Below are positions 1 through 7,965 of a DNA stretch of 29,853 nucleotides, piece after piece (the stretch's first letter is position 1; each line of letters opens with the position of its first letter). This DNA comes from JBAXGW01 sp037139195 (GTDB taxonomy: Bacteria > Bacteroidota > Bacteroidia > Bacteroidales > JAHJDW01). The notes under the pieces were generated by a model. It made no database searches and had not been told where the DNA came from. It worked only from the letters and a program-made list of their open reading frames with translations. The stretch lies in NCBI GenBank assembly GCA_037139195.1, contig JBAXGW010000055.1, forward strand, positions 1 through 29,853. Direction: 5' to 3'. A program made the translations under genes and the position numbers.

Positions 1-48
1 CCCCTAAAGATAGGCATTTTTTAAGATGAGCTAAGGGGATACCCAGTT
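1..48 (-). mobile_element. Tip of a repeated, probably mobile element (left edge)
   Basis: Read on the minus strand from base 48 outward, this begins aactgggtatcccctt and then, after two different bases, ctcatct. The same pattern, also pointing out of the window, occurs at 29801-29825 with 23 of 25 bases identical. The lipoprotein reading frame runs into it and stops inside it (N-W-V-S-P-stop). The simplest reading is the terminal inverted repeat of an insertion sequence or MITE that lies outside the window. No transposase is visible, so the family cannot be named. Confidence 0.55.
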
Positions 49-450
49 AATTTTAATCAGATTTCCATTAGAATTGTATTCGTAAAAGGAGGAATCGTTA
101 CCTGTTTTTTTTAGAAAAGCAAAGCCATTTGCATCTAAAAAATAAATATTTTGATTAGTCAATATATTGTTGCTGTTAAAAAAGTGTATAGTTCCAATGA
201 TACTATTAGAACTATAAGTGCTAATATTTATCACATCATCATATATAGTATACTCAGTAATCTTAGTTATTTCTCCATTTTCATATTGATAAACATTACG
301 AACTACACCATTTCCATCTTTTGCTTGATATAGCTGATAGCCCTTAATACTTTGACTAGACTTTGGATCAGTATCTTCGTCATTTTTTTTACAAGAAATA
401 AGTACTAAAATAAGTACTAGCAATACAAATGGATTAATTATTTTTTTCAT
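31..450 (-). CDS. Putative lipoprotein, 3' end probably cut by a mobile element
   Basis: A 139-residue protein of unknown function. The ATG at 450 is chosen because it puts a lipoprotein signal at the very start: two lysines, a hydrophobic stretch and a lipobox ending in L-I-S-C with the cysteine at residue 20, followed by a K/N/D/E-rich linker. It is therefore probably anchored in the inner or outer membrane. The rest is rich in Y, N, G and S and contains turns such as YQYENGEI and YEYNSNGNLIKI, which recall the YD-type strand-turn repeats of secreted Bacteroidota proteins. The final residues N-W-V-S-P and the stop are encoded by the repeated sequence at the window edge, so the native protein was probably longer. 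There is no clear operon partner; a downstream gene would lie outside the window. Confidence 0.6.
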   Translation of the reverse strand: MKKIINPFVLLVLILVLISCKKNDEDTDPKSSQSIKGYQLYQAKDGNGVVRNVYQYENGEITKITEYTIYDDVINISTYSSNSIIGTIHFFNSNNILTNQNIYFLDANGFAFLKKTGNDSSFYEYNSNGNLIKINWVSP

Positions 451-604
451 TATAATATTGATTTTCATTAATTTGAAATAGCAATGCAATATTAAAATTT
501 TATTTTGACAAATCAAAGTGGAAAGATTTATGTGATTATTTTAGATTTTTCAACAATCACATAAACCTTTCCTCCTTCAATAAACTCCATTAATTTCAAA
601 GGCT

Positions 605-2962
605 TTACTCCACTACATTCAATGTATCGTGGGCTATATCCGAGCCGTCTATTAAAGTTGTGTCGTTTCTTGCTCGGCGTATAGAATCTCTAATTGTATG
701 GAATGAACCACAGGACCATTCTAACTTAGTTTTAAATTTAGGTTTTCTATTAAATTTTGCTTGGTATTTTACATAGTTTTTATCAGCTAACAGCTTCTCC
801 ATAAATATTCCAAATATTGGCAATGCCGTTTTGCATCCTTCGCCCATTGCCGAAGTACGGAAATGTATGCTTCTGTTTTCGCCCCCAACCCATGCTCCAC
901 CAATTAGCTTAGGCGTTACGCCAACAAACCAGCCATCCGAATAATTTGAAGATGTTCCTGTTTTCCCTCCAAATTCAGTGTTGTACCTGAAAATATCGTA
1001 TTCCCAAAGTGCTTGCGTGGTGCTTCCATATTCGGTCATTCCTGCTGTGAACATTATTGGCATCATAAAAGCAGTTTCTTCCGAAAGCACTTTTTTAAGT
1101 TCGGGTTTACGCTCGTAAATAACTTTCCCTGAAGCATCTACTACTTTTGTAACTAGTATCGGCTCAATCTTGTTTCCACCATTAATCATTGGGCAATAAG
1201 CACTTACCAACTCTAACAAATTTACGTCAGCTGAGCCAAGACAAACAGAAGGAACATCTGCTAATTTGGATTTTATTCCTAGGCGATTAGCCATTTCTGC
1301 AACTGCTTTCCACCCAATTCTACTAGCAAGCTGAACCGTTACAACATTTATCGAACGAGCCATTGCATGTTTTAGTGGAACCGATTCTCCTGTGCATATC
1401 GCATCAGCATTGTGTGGGCGCCAAGATTTTTTAACTCCCTTTTCCATGTATTCATAAGTGGTTTCTACATCTGGAATTCTGTCGCAAGGACCCATTCCTT
1501 TTTCTATTGCTGAAGTATAAACAAATGGCTTAAATGTAGAACCTGGCTGGCGTTTCGACTGGTCAACATGATCGTATTTAAAGTTTTTGAAATTTATACC
1601 GCCTACCCAAGCTTTTACAAATCCCGATTCAGGCTCCATCACAACAAAACCAGCATGCAAGAATCGCAAATAATATCGAATAGAATCGAGTGAACTAATA
1701 GTGGTATCTTTGTCGCCATTCCAAGTGAAAACCCTCATTTTATGAGGTTTATTCAAATAGTAGTCGATACTATCTTTGTCTTCTTTAAATTTAAATTTCA
1801 AGTCGCTATAAACATCTGAATTTCTAACTATATTATCGAAAAACCCTGGTAGTTCAACACCATTGCTTTGCATCCATGGGTTTTCACCACGCCAATGTTC
1901 TTCGAAGTTTCGTTGAAGTCGTTTCATGTGTTTTTCTACAGCTTCTTCAGCATATTTTTGCATACTCGGATCTATCGAAGTATATACTTTCAAACCATCG
2001 CCGTATAAATCGAGCTCATTATCTTTTAGCCATGTTTTTAATTCTCGGGCAACAGCATTTCTAAAATAATTTGCATCGCTATCGTAATTATTTTCAACGC
2101 TAAAATTAAGTTTTAAAGGAAGTACTTTTAACGAATCAAGCTGTTCTTGTGTAATAACATGATATTTGCACATCTGTTGTAAAACAATATTTCGTCTAGC
2201 CAAAGAAGCTTTCCTATTCTTTGTTGGGCTATATTTTGTTGGTGCTTTAAGCATGCCAATTAACAAAGCTGATTGTTCAATTTTTAATTTAGATGGACTT
2301 GTATTGAAATAGGTTTTAGCTGCAGTTTTTATTCCATAAGCATTGTTGCCAAAATCAACCGTATTCAAATACATTGTTAAAATTTCTTCTTTGCTGAAAA
2401 ACATTTCAATTTTAACAGCACTGGTCCATTCTTTAAGCTTCATTATTATAAACTTAACTCCAGGAATATAGCCAAATAATCCGGTTGAATAGTTCGTTCT
2501 GGTTTTAAAAAGATTTTTAACTAATTGCTGAGTAAGCGTGCTTCCTCCACGTCTTTCGCCATGTGCCATCGACCAAAAAATTGATAGCGTGGCCTTTAAA
2601 TCTATACCAAAATGATTGTAAAATCTAACATCTTCAGTTGCTATTAAACCCTTGACAAGCATTGTGTCAAGTTCTTTGTAGGTTATTGGGGTTCTATTTT
2701 CATCAAAATATTTTCCAATCAATTTCCCATTTTCTGAATATAATTCAGAAGCAGTTTTCATTTTTGGATTTTTCAATTGGCTAATTTTGGGTGATTTACC
2801 AAAAAGCCAAAATAAATTTAAATCAATTATTATTAAAATTCCGAAGAAAATGATGACCGAATATGCAATCCATTTTAATAAACGTTTGTACAATGGAAGT
2901 TTATCATTTTGTGAATCAGGCTTAAAAAAGCGAAGCTTTGCTAAAAAATCTAGTTTTCTCAA
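605..2962 (-). CDS. mrcA: Class A penicillin-binding protein (transglycosylase/transpeptidase)
   Basis: Bifunctional peptidoglycan synthase that polymerises glycan strands from lipid II and cross-links stem peptides in the periplasm. There is one N-terminal membrane helix at about residues 30-53. A GT51 transglycosylase domain follows, with the catalytic-glutamate motif ATEDVRFYNHFGID (E near 110) and RGGSTLTQQLVKNLF. The transpeptidase domain has the nucleophile motif STFK (near 475), SIN (near 537) and KTGT (near 666). About 785 residues is normal for PBP1A. The frame is open up to an ATG at 3043, but a promoter-like box on this strand at 2987-2980 lies inside that extension. I therefore prefer the TTG at 2962, which gives a short basic N-terminus before the membrane helix. 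It stands alone, with the lipoprotein gene downstream on the same strand. PBP1A is more likely than PBP1C. Confidence 0.93.
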   Translation of the reverse strand: MRKLDFLAKLRFFKPDSQNDKLPLYKRLLKWIAYSVIIFFGILIIIDLNLFWLFGKSPKISQLKNPKMKTASELYSENGKLIGKYFDENRTPITYKELDTMLVKGLIATEDVRFYNHFGIDLKATLSIFWSMAHGERRGGSTLTQQLVKNLFKTRTNYSTGLFGYIPGVKFIIMKLKEWTSAVKIEMFFSKEEILTMYLNTVDFGNNAYGIKTAAKTYFNTSPSKLKIEQSALLIGMLKAPTKYSPTKNRKASLARRNIVLQQMCKYHVITQEQLDSLKVLPLKLNFSVENNYDSDANYFRNAVARELKTWLKDNELDLYGDGLKVYTSIDPSMQKYAEEAVEKHMKRLQRNFEEHWRGENPWMQSNGVELPGFFDNIVRNSDVYSDLKFKFKEDKDSIDYYLNKPHKMRVFTWNGDKDTTISSLDSIRYYLRFLHAGFVVMEPESGFVKAWVGGINFKNFKYDHVDQSKRQPGSTFKPFVYTSAIEKGMGPCDRIPDVETTYEYMEKGVKKSWRPHNADAICTGESVPLKHAMARSINVVTVQLASRIGWKAVAEMANRLGIKSKLADVPSVCLGSADVNLLELVSAYCPMINGGNKIEPILVTKVVDASGKVIYERKPELKKVLSEETAFMMPIMFTAGMTEYGSTTQALWEYDIFRYNTEFGGKTGTSSNYSDGWFVGVTPKLIGGAWVGGENRSIHFRTSAMGEGCKTALPIFGIFMEKLLADKNYVKYQAKFNRKPKFKTKLEWSCGSFHTIRDSIRRARNDTTLIDGSDIAHDTLNVVE

Positions 2963-2979
2963 TGTTGTATTTTTTTTTG

Positions 2980-2987
2980 CAAAATTA
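2980..2987 (-). promoter_or_regulatory. Candidate -7 box for the penicillin-binding protein gene
   Basis: Read on the minus strand this is TAATTTTG, matching the Bacteroidota primary-sigma -7 consensus TAnnTTTG. Transcription would begin roughly a dozen bases before the TTG at 2962, which supports that start codon. No convincing -33 element was seen. Confidence 0.4.
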
Positions 2988-3144
2988 ATATTAATGACAA
3001 TATACTGTATGCAAAATTTCAAGGTAATTATAGAACATTTCAACCAGATATAAACATAAATTTAGTAGAAAGTTGTAAGTTAAAAGTAAAAAGTTAAGAA
3101 TAAGTAGGGAGAGTTCTTAAAAAGTTACGAAAAAAAATCTGTCT

Positions 3145-3241
3145 GAACTTTCTACTTTATAAACTTTTAAACTTTATGAACTTTTAAACCTTCAAACTTA
3201 ATAAACTTTCAAACTTTATGAACTTTTAAACTTTACGAACT
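3145..3241. repeat. Degenerate AT-rich direct repeats upstream of recR
   Basis: The stretch is built from variations of aaacttt(a/t)(t/a)gaactttt. One 21-base unit is repeated exactly at 3169-3189 and 3211-3231, giving a 42-base period, with shorter imperfect copies around it. Together with 3044-3144 it fills the gene-free gap between the divergent PBP and recR genes. No open frame or strong hairpin was seen in that gap. Such low-complexity aaacttt arrays are common between Bacteroidota genes and their role is unknown. Confidence 0.6.
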
Positions 3242-3253
3242 GAAAAAAATCAT

Positions 3254-3261
3254 TAAATTTG
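3254..3261 (+). promoter_or_regulatory. Candidate -7 box for recR
   Basis: TAAATTTG matches TAnnTTTG exactly and lies 21 bases before the recR ATG at 3283, leaving a short leader. The -33 region falls at the end of the AT-rich repeat array. Confidence 0.5.
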
Positions 3262-3282
3262 CAGTATATAAGAATTATAAGA

Positions 3283-3900
3283 ATGAATACAAGCTCTTCA
3301 AAGCTAATTGAAAATGTAGTTGATCACTTTAGCAAGTTGCCCGGTGTTGGGAAAAAGTCAGCACTCCGATTTGCCCTTCATTTCCTTAAACTTCCTTTAG
3401 AAGATGCAAAGTCGTTTGGAGAATCGCTCATTCGAATGCGTGAAGACACAAAATTCTGCAAGAAGTGTCATAATATTTCTGACGCCGATGTTTGTCATAT
3501 TTGTTCAAATCCGCGTCGCGACCAATCAAAAATATGCGTTATTGAAGATATTCGTGATGTAATTGCAATTGAGAACACAGGTCAATACAATGGTTTGTAC
3601 CATGTTTTAGGAGGAATTATTTCGCCAATTGATGGTAAAGGTCCAAGTGATTTAAATATTGAAACTCTTATTCAGAAAGCTCAATCTGGCGACTATTCTG
3701 AAATTATTTTAGCCCTAAAAACAACAATTGAAGGCGATACTACTAATTTTTATCTTTTCAAGAAACTAAAAGATTGTCCGGTTAAAATTTCAACTATTTC
3801 TCGTGGAGTTGCTTTTGGCGATGAGCTTGAATATACCGATGAAATTACGCTTGGTCGTTCAATTCTTAATCGCACCCCTTATCAAGGTGTTTTACTTTAA
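3283..3900 (+). CDS. recR: Recombination mediator protein RecR
   Basis: RecR, with RecF and RecO, loads RecA onto SSB-coated gapped DNA during daughter-strand gap repair. The 205-residue product shows the full family order. A helix-hairpin-helix LPGVGKKSA lies at about 19-27. A four-cysteine zinc finger uses C59, C62, C71 and C74. A Toprim segment begins at ICVIEDIRDVIAIE (about 84-97), and a C-terminal Walker-B-like region contains SRGVAFGDELEYTDEITLGRS. The ATG at 3283 gives the standard family length; the upstream in-frame ATGs would place the start in the promoter. The glycosyltransferase fusion gene begins 12 bases downstream, so the two are probably co-transcribed although functionally unrelated. 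Confidence 0.97.
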   Translation: MNTSSSKLIENVVDHFSKLPGVGKKSALRFALHFLKLPLEDAKSFGESLIRMREDTKFCKKCHNISDADVCHICSNPRRDQSKICVIEDIRDVIAIENTGQYNGLYHVLGGIISPIDGKGPSDLNIETLIQKAQSGDYSEIILALKTTIEGDTTNFYLFKKLKDCPVKISTISRGVAFGDELEYTDEITLGRSILNRTPYQGVLL

Positions 3901-3912
3901 AATCAAACTATT

Positions 3913-5889
3913 GTGAAGCTATCGGTAATTATAGTAAACTACAATGTTAAATTATTTTTAGATCAATGCCTTACTTCGGTTTTTGAAGCTAGCAAAGGTG
4001 TTGATATGGAAGTTTTTGTTGTTGACAATAATTCGGTAGATGGCTCTGTTCTTATGGTGCAGCAGAAATATCCTGAAGTAAAACTAATCTGCAATACCGA
4101 CAATAGAGGTTTTTCTAAAGCAAACAACCAGGCAATAGAACAAAGCAAGGGCGAATACGTTTTGTTATTAAACCCAGATACGGTTGTTGAGGAAGACACC
4201 TTTCGCAAAACGGTGCAATTCATGGACGAACATCCAGATGCAGGCGGACTTGGAGTTAAAATGCTTGATGGCAAAGGTCGTTTTTTACCTGAATCAAAAC
4301 GTGGTTTACCTACACCAAGTGTGGCTTTTTATAAAATTTTTGGTTTAGCAAATATATTTCCTAAATCCGAAATTTTTGGAAGGTACCATCTTGGGTTTTT
4401 AGATAAAAATAAAATTCATAAAGTAGATGTGCTCTCAGGCGCATATATGTTGATGCGAAAATCGGCATTAGCAAAGACAGGCTTGTTAGATGAAACATTC
4501 TTCATGTATGGCGAAGATATTGACTTATCGTACCGAATAAAATTAGCTGGTTTTGAAAACTATTATTTTCCTGAAACCAGAATTATACATTACAAAGGAG
4601 AAAGCACAAAGAAAAGCAGCATTAATTATGTTTTTGTTTTTTATAATGCAATGATAATTTTTGCTCAAAAACATTTCTCTCAGAAAAATGCTCGTTTGTT
4701 TAGCTTTTTTATTAATCTTGCTATTTATTTTAGAGCGTCTGTTTCAGTTATTAGTCGCTTTGTCAAACGTTCATTCGTTCTATTAGCCGACATAGCAATT
4801 ATTTTTGCTGGAATTTTCTTTCTAAAATATTTATGGGAGCAATATTTACTTAAAGTTGAAAGTGATTATTATCCTAGCGAGTTTTTAACAATTGCCATAC
4901 CTTGTTATATTGCTATTTGGCTTATTAGCATTTTCTTTGCAGGCGGCTACGATAAACCAATAAAAACTCCCGCAATATTAAAAGGAATTTTATTTGGCAC
5001 GCTCATCATCTTAGTGATTTATTCTCTTTTACCAGAGAATTTAAGGTTTTCACGAGCTCTAATTTTATTTGGCGCTGTATGGGCTTCAATAAGCTTGCCG
5101 CTTTATCGCATTGTTTTCAATAAATTGAAATTCAAAGAATTTTATTTCGAAAATGACAAGATTAGAAGCTTTGCAATAGTGGGTTCAATTGAAGAATGCC
5201 AAAATGTTAGTCAGTTTTTAAAAAACACTCAAATTATTCCACAAGCAGTGCTTTTTATTTCGCAAAATGAAAAACAAAATAACCCCGACTATCAAGGAAC
5301 TTTAAGCCAACTTTCGGAAATAATACAAATAAATAAAATCGACGAAGTAATATACTGTGCAAAAGACCTAAAGCCAGCTACTATTATAGAATCGATGAGT
5401 ATTTTGCAAGATAAAAATATTGATTTCAAAATTGCTCCTCCCGAAAGCCTTTATATAATTGGAAGCAACTCTATTCACACTTCTGGCGATTTGTATACCA
5501 TTGATTTAAATGCTATTTCAAAGTCCTCAAATAAAAGAAATAAACGAACTTTTGATATTTTCGCTTCCTTAATTTTGTTGATTATCAGTCCTGTTCTTTT
5601 TGTTTTCATTAAAAACAGAATAAATTTAATTAGAAATATTATCAATGTACTGTTAAACAAAAAAACATGGATTGGATTTAATCCAGAGTATATTAAAAAT
5701 CAATCTATTGCAAGCACTCAAATTCCCAAAATAAAACAAGGTGTATTGTTTCCTACCGACCTATTTAACAAACAAAATCTAGAAATCGACGCAATCCATC
5801 GATTAAATGTTATGTATGCAAGAGATTACAAAGTAATTACCGATGCAAAAATAATATTTAAAAATACAATGAACCTATCAAGAAGCTAA
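3913..5889 (+). CDS. GT2 glycosyltransferase fused to a decayed polyprenyl-phosphate sugar-transferase-like membrane module
   Basis: A 658-residue two-part protein. Residues 1 to about 265 are a GT-A fold family 2 glycosyltransferase: LSVIIVNYN at the start, VVDNNSVDGS, a DNRGFSKANN segment, LLLNPDTVVEEDTF as the DXD-like site, and FMYGEDIDLSYRI as the acceptor-side motif. From about 285 there are four membrane helices, a Rossmann/CoA-binding-like region (about 415-535), and KRTFDIFASLILLIISPVLF, which resembles the membrane entry of bacterial sugar transferases (PF02397-like). The roughly 95-residue tail lacks the basic FRS(M) segment needed for phospho-sugar transfer and keeps only echoes such as NVLLNKKTWIGFNPE and IKQGVLF. 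It probably adds a sugar to a lipid-linked surface glycan, with the membrane part acting as scaffold. The start is GTG, and the 3' end overlaps the opposite methyltransferase gene. Confidence 0.85.
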   Translation: MKLSVIIVNYNVKLFLDQCLTSVFEASKGVDMEVFVVDNNSVDGSVLMVQQKYPEVKLICNTDNRGFSKANNQAIEQSKGEYVLLLNPDTVVEEDTFRKTVQFMDEHPDAGGLGVKMLDGKGRFLPESKRGLPTPSVAFYKIFGLANIFPKSEIFGRYHLGFLDKNKIHKVDVLSGAYMLMRKSALAKTGLLDETFFMYGEDIDLSYRIKLAGFENYYFPETRIIHYKGESTKKSSINYVFVFYNAMIIFAQKHFSQKNARLFSFFINLAIYFRASVSVISRFVKRSFVLLADIAIIFAGIFFLKYLWEQYLLKVESDYYPSEFLTIAIPCYIAIWLISIFFAGGYDKPIKTPAILKGILFGTLIILVIYSLLPENLRFSRALILFGAVWASISLPLYRIVFNKLKFKEFYFENDKIRSFAIVGSIEECQNVSQFLKNTQIIPQAVLFISQNEKQNNPDYQGTLSQLSEIIQINKIDEVIYCAKDLKPATIIESMSILQDKNIDFKIAPPESLYIIGSNSIHTSGDLYTIDLNAISKSSNKRNKRTFDIFASLILLIISPVLFVFIKNRINLIRNIINVLLNKKTWIGFNPEYIKNQSIASTQIPKIKQGVLFPTDLFNKQNLEIDAIHRLNVMYARDYKVITDAKIIFKNTMNLSRS

Positions 5890-6698
5890 TCTTGTATATT
5901 CTTCGCATTTATACTTATTTCAAAATACCTATTTGATGTATGTGTTAATATTTCATTTGATTGAAAATCATTTGGAATATAAGCAGCGCAAAGAGTATTT
6001 GAAATATGATAAAGGTTTTTTCTTTTTTCTTCTGGCAATGCGTCTAATATTGCAGCGTATACACTATGTCGAACTGTGATTGGATTGAAAGCATAGTCGT
6101 GCCATACAATAACTGAATTTTCATTTTTCAGTAGCTTAAGTGCTAATAAAGTATCGTTTACCACCGACTCATAATGATGATCTGCATCAATAAAAATTAA
6201 ATCAAATTTTTTATCTCCAAAAAAAGTCGAATCAATTTTCAGCGTATTTGCTTGTAAATGAGATATATTTTTTATGTTTTTTGAATAGAAACGATGTGCG
6301 CTAATATATTCAACAGGAAAATTCATCGCTATCATCTCGTTATCGGGTAAATTAACGGTTGTGCAATTTTCCACAACAGAAGAAACAACTGCAACGCTTT
6401 CTCCTCGCCATGTTCCAAATTCCAAATAATCTTTCACTTTGTATTTTAAACATAGTGATTTAAGCAATGCCATATCAGTAATTAATGAGCCTCCTTCTAA
6501 AAAAGCATAAGGAGTAATTTTTAAACCGTCCTGATTTAAAAAATTTTCTATTCCTATAACCGGCAAGCCATTTTGATTTGGATATTTTTTATTTATTCGT
6601 CTTTTAAATTTGCTTTCATCATCAATTATAAGATTAATCAACGAAGGCTGGTGTATTAGGTTATTAATTGCTGAAAATATTTTTGTTATTTTATTCAT
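5886..6698 (-). CDS. Class I SAM-dependent methyltransferase (Methyltransf_24-like)
   Basis: 270-residue predicted S-adenosylmethionine methyltransferase. The SAM-binding motif I is YLEFGTWRGES at about 91-101, an acidic residue for the ribose follows in VNLPDNEM, and the FDLIFIDADHHYESVVND segment at about 165-182 is typical of the Methyltransf_24/CmcI-like group. The acceptor is unknown. It is the last gene of an overlapping operon with a flippase and a GT4 glycosyltransferase, so a sugar or glycan modification is the best inference. Its ATG overlaps the end of the flippase gene by 8 bases (ATGAATAA), which suggests translational coupling. Its stop overlaps the last bases of the convergent GT2 fusion gene. 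Confidence 0.85.
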   Translation of the reverse strand: MNKITKIFSAINNLIHQPSLINLIIDDESKFKRRINKKYPNQNGLPVIGIENFLNQDGLKITPYAFLEGGSLITDMALLKSLCLKYKVKDYLEFGTWRGESVAVVSSVVENCTTVNLPDNEMIAMNFPVEYISAHRFYSKNIKNISHLQANTLKIDSTFFGDKKFDLIFIDADHHYESVVNDTLLALKLLKNENSVIVWHDYAFNPITVRHSVYAAILDALPEEKRKNLYHISNTLCAAYIPNDFQSNEILTHTSNRYFEISINAKNIQD

Positions 6699-7965
6699 TA
6701 ATAAAATTGTTTTTGATTTGTAAAACCTGTTGTTTTAAAACAGAATATTTTGGCAACAAATTGAGTATTGAAATTTTGCTTTCGCGAACAAATACATATA
6801 TTACAAAAGCAGATGTAAATGCGTATGAGATACTTGAAGCAAGTCCAGCTCCTATATACGAATATTTATTTATCATTATTGGAGCAGCTAATGCAGTTGC
6901 AACAAGCCCAATCAGCGATGCGCAAGTGTTAGTTTTATATCTTCCAATTCCCGAAAAATAATGACCAATAATTAATGCAAAATTGTAAATAAAAATCCCC
7001 GGTATTAAGCTTTTTATTACCGTTGAAACCTCTCCAAAATCAGGTCCGAAAATAATCATAAATAGTTGAGCTGGCAAAAATAACAAGATTACACATAAAA
7101 CAAAAGTAACCGCCAAGCCTATTTGAACCAACTGTGCTGTAAGCATTTGCGATTGTTTCAAATCGTTGCTATTGGAAATTCGAGCATATTGAACCATACA
7201 TATACTGCTGCTTACAATCCAAATAGATTCGGAAATTTGAATTGCATTTGAATAAATTCCTACCGATGATTTGCCCGAAAAATAATCTAAAAAATAGTAG
7301 CTAATTCTGAAGTTTAAAAGCTGAAGGATATGAGACGCCTGATTTATTAAGCCATATTTAAATGAATCTTTAAACACAGGTTTCATTTCACTAAGTTTTA
7401 ACCACTGAAATTTTATGTGTTTTTTTAATTTGAAACTAGAAATTATTATTGAAATAAAGTAAGAAATATAAAGTGCATAAAGGTAGAATTGGATATTGCA
7501 CCAACCAAAACCCATATAAAAAAGCAATAAAAATGCAATAAGTGAACTCGATTGTATGCTATTCACCAAATTAGCACTTTTAATTTCTTCTTTCCCAACT
7601 AGAATAGTATTATTTACAGTAAAAAAAGAATTTAAAACGGTTAAAAGAACAATATGAAAGGTGTAGTCATTGTGAAAAAACGACGTTACAGAAAACAATA
7701 CAAATGCACATAAGCCAATAAATATTGACCAAATATAAGCAGGAACAAGCAGTTGAAAAGTTTTATAGCGTGGAGTTAAATAAACCAATACAGCTCCACA
7801 TACTATATTCGTAAAAATCAACAGCATTGCAATGTCTGTGATAATTATTCCCTGAACTCCTTTACCCGAAGCATGCAAATATTGAGATATTACAACAGCA
7901 ACCAGTAAATTACATAGAGCAACCAGTATTTTAGAAAAAAAAGTATGAATAATTTTTTTTAACAC
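6691..7965 (-). CDS. Polysaccharide flippase-like membrane protein (MOP/Wzx superfamily)
   Basis: A 424-residue multi-spanning inner membrane protein with about twelve hydrophobic segments. It opens with FFSKILVALCNLLVAVVISQYLHASGKG, the usual N-terminal pattern of Wzx/MATE-like oligosaccharide flippases (an early helix then a G-x-G turn). The likely role is moving a lipid-linked oligosaccharide across the inner membrane for surface polysaccharide assembly. The start is GTG at 7965, overlapping the GT4 stop by 7 bases, and the 3' end overlaps the methyltransferase start. The three genes are therefore one tightly packed transcription unit. The sequence does not reveal the substrate. Confidence 0.87.
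   Translation of the reverse strand: MLKKIIHTFFSKILVALCNLLVAVVISQYLHASGKGVQGIIITDIAMLLIFTNIVCGAVLVYLTPRYKTFQLLVPAYIWSIFIGLCAFVLFSVTSFFHNDYTFHIVLLTVLNSFFTVNNTILVGKEEIKSANLVNSIQSSSLIAFLLLFYMGFGWCNIQFYLYALYISYFISIIISSFKLKKHIKFQWLKLSEMKPVFKDSFKYGLINQASHILQLLNFRISYYFLDYFSGKSSVGIYSNAIQISESIWIVSSSICMVQYARISNSNDLKQSQMLTAQLVQIGLAVTFVLCVILLFLPAQLFMIIFGPDFGEVSTVIKSLIPGIFIYNFALIIGHYFSGIGRYKTNTCASLIGLVATALAAPIMINKYSYIGAGLASSISYAFTSAFVIYVFVRESKISILNLLPKYSVLKQQVLQIKNNFINE

Noticed and set aside
3145..3241. Possible CRISPR-like array.
   Set aside because: Units are short, degenerate and contiguous without spacers, and no cas genes are nearby.
3963..4274. 103-codon open frame antisense to the GT2 domain.
   Set aside because: It mirrors the coding strand of a well-supported gene and has no recognisable product or promoter.
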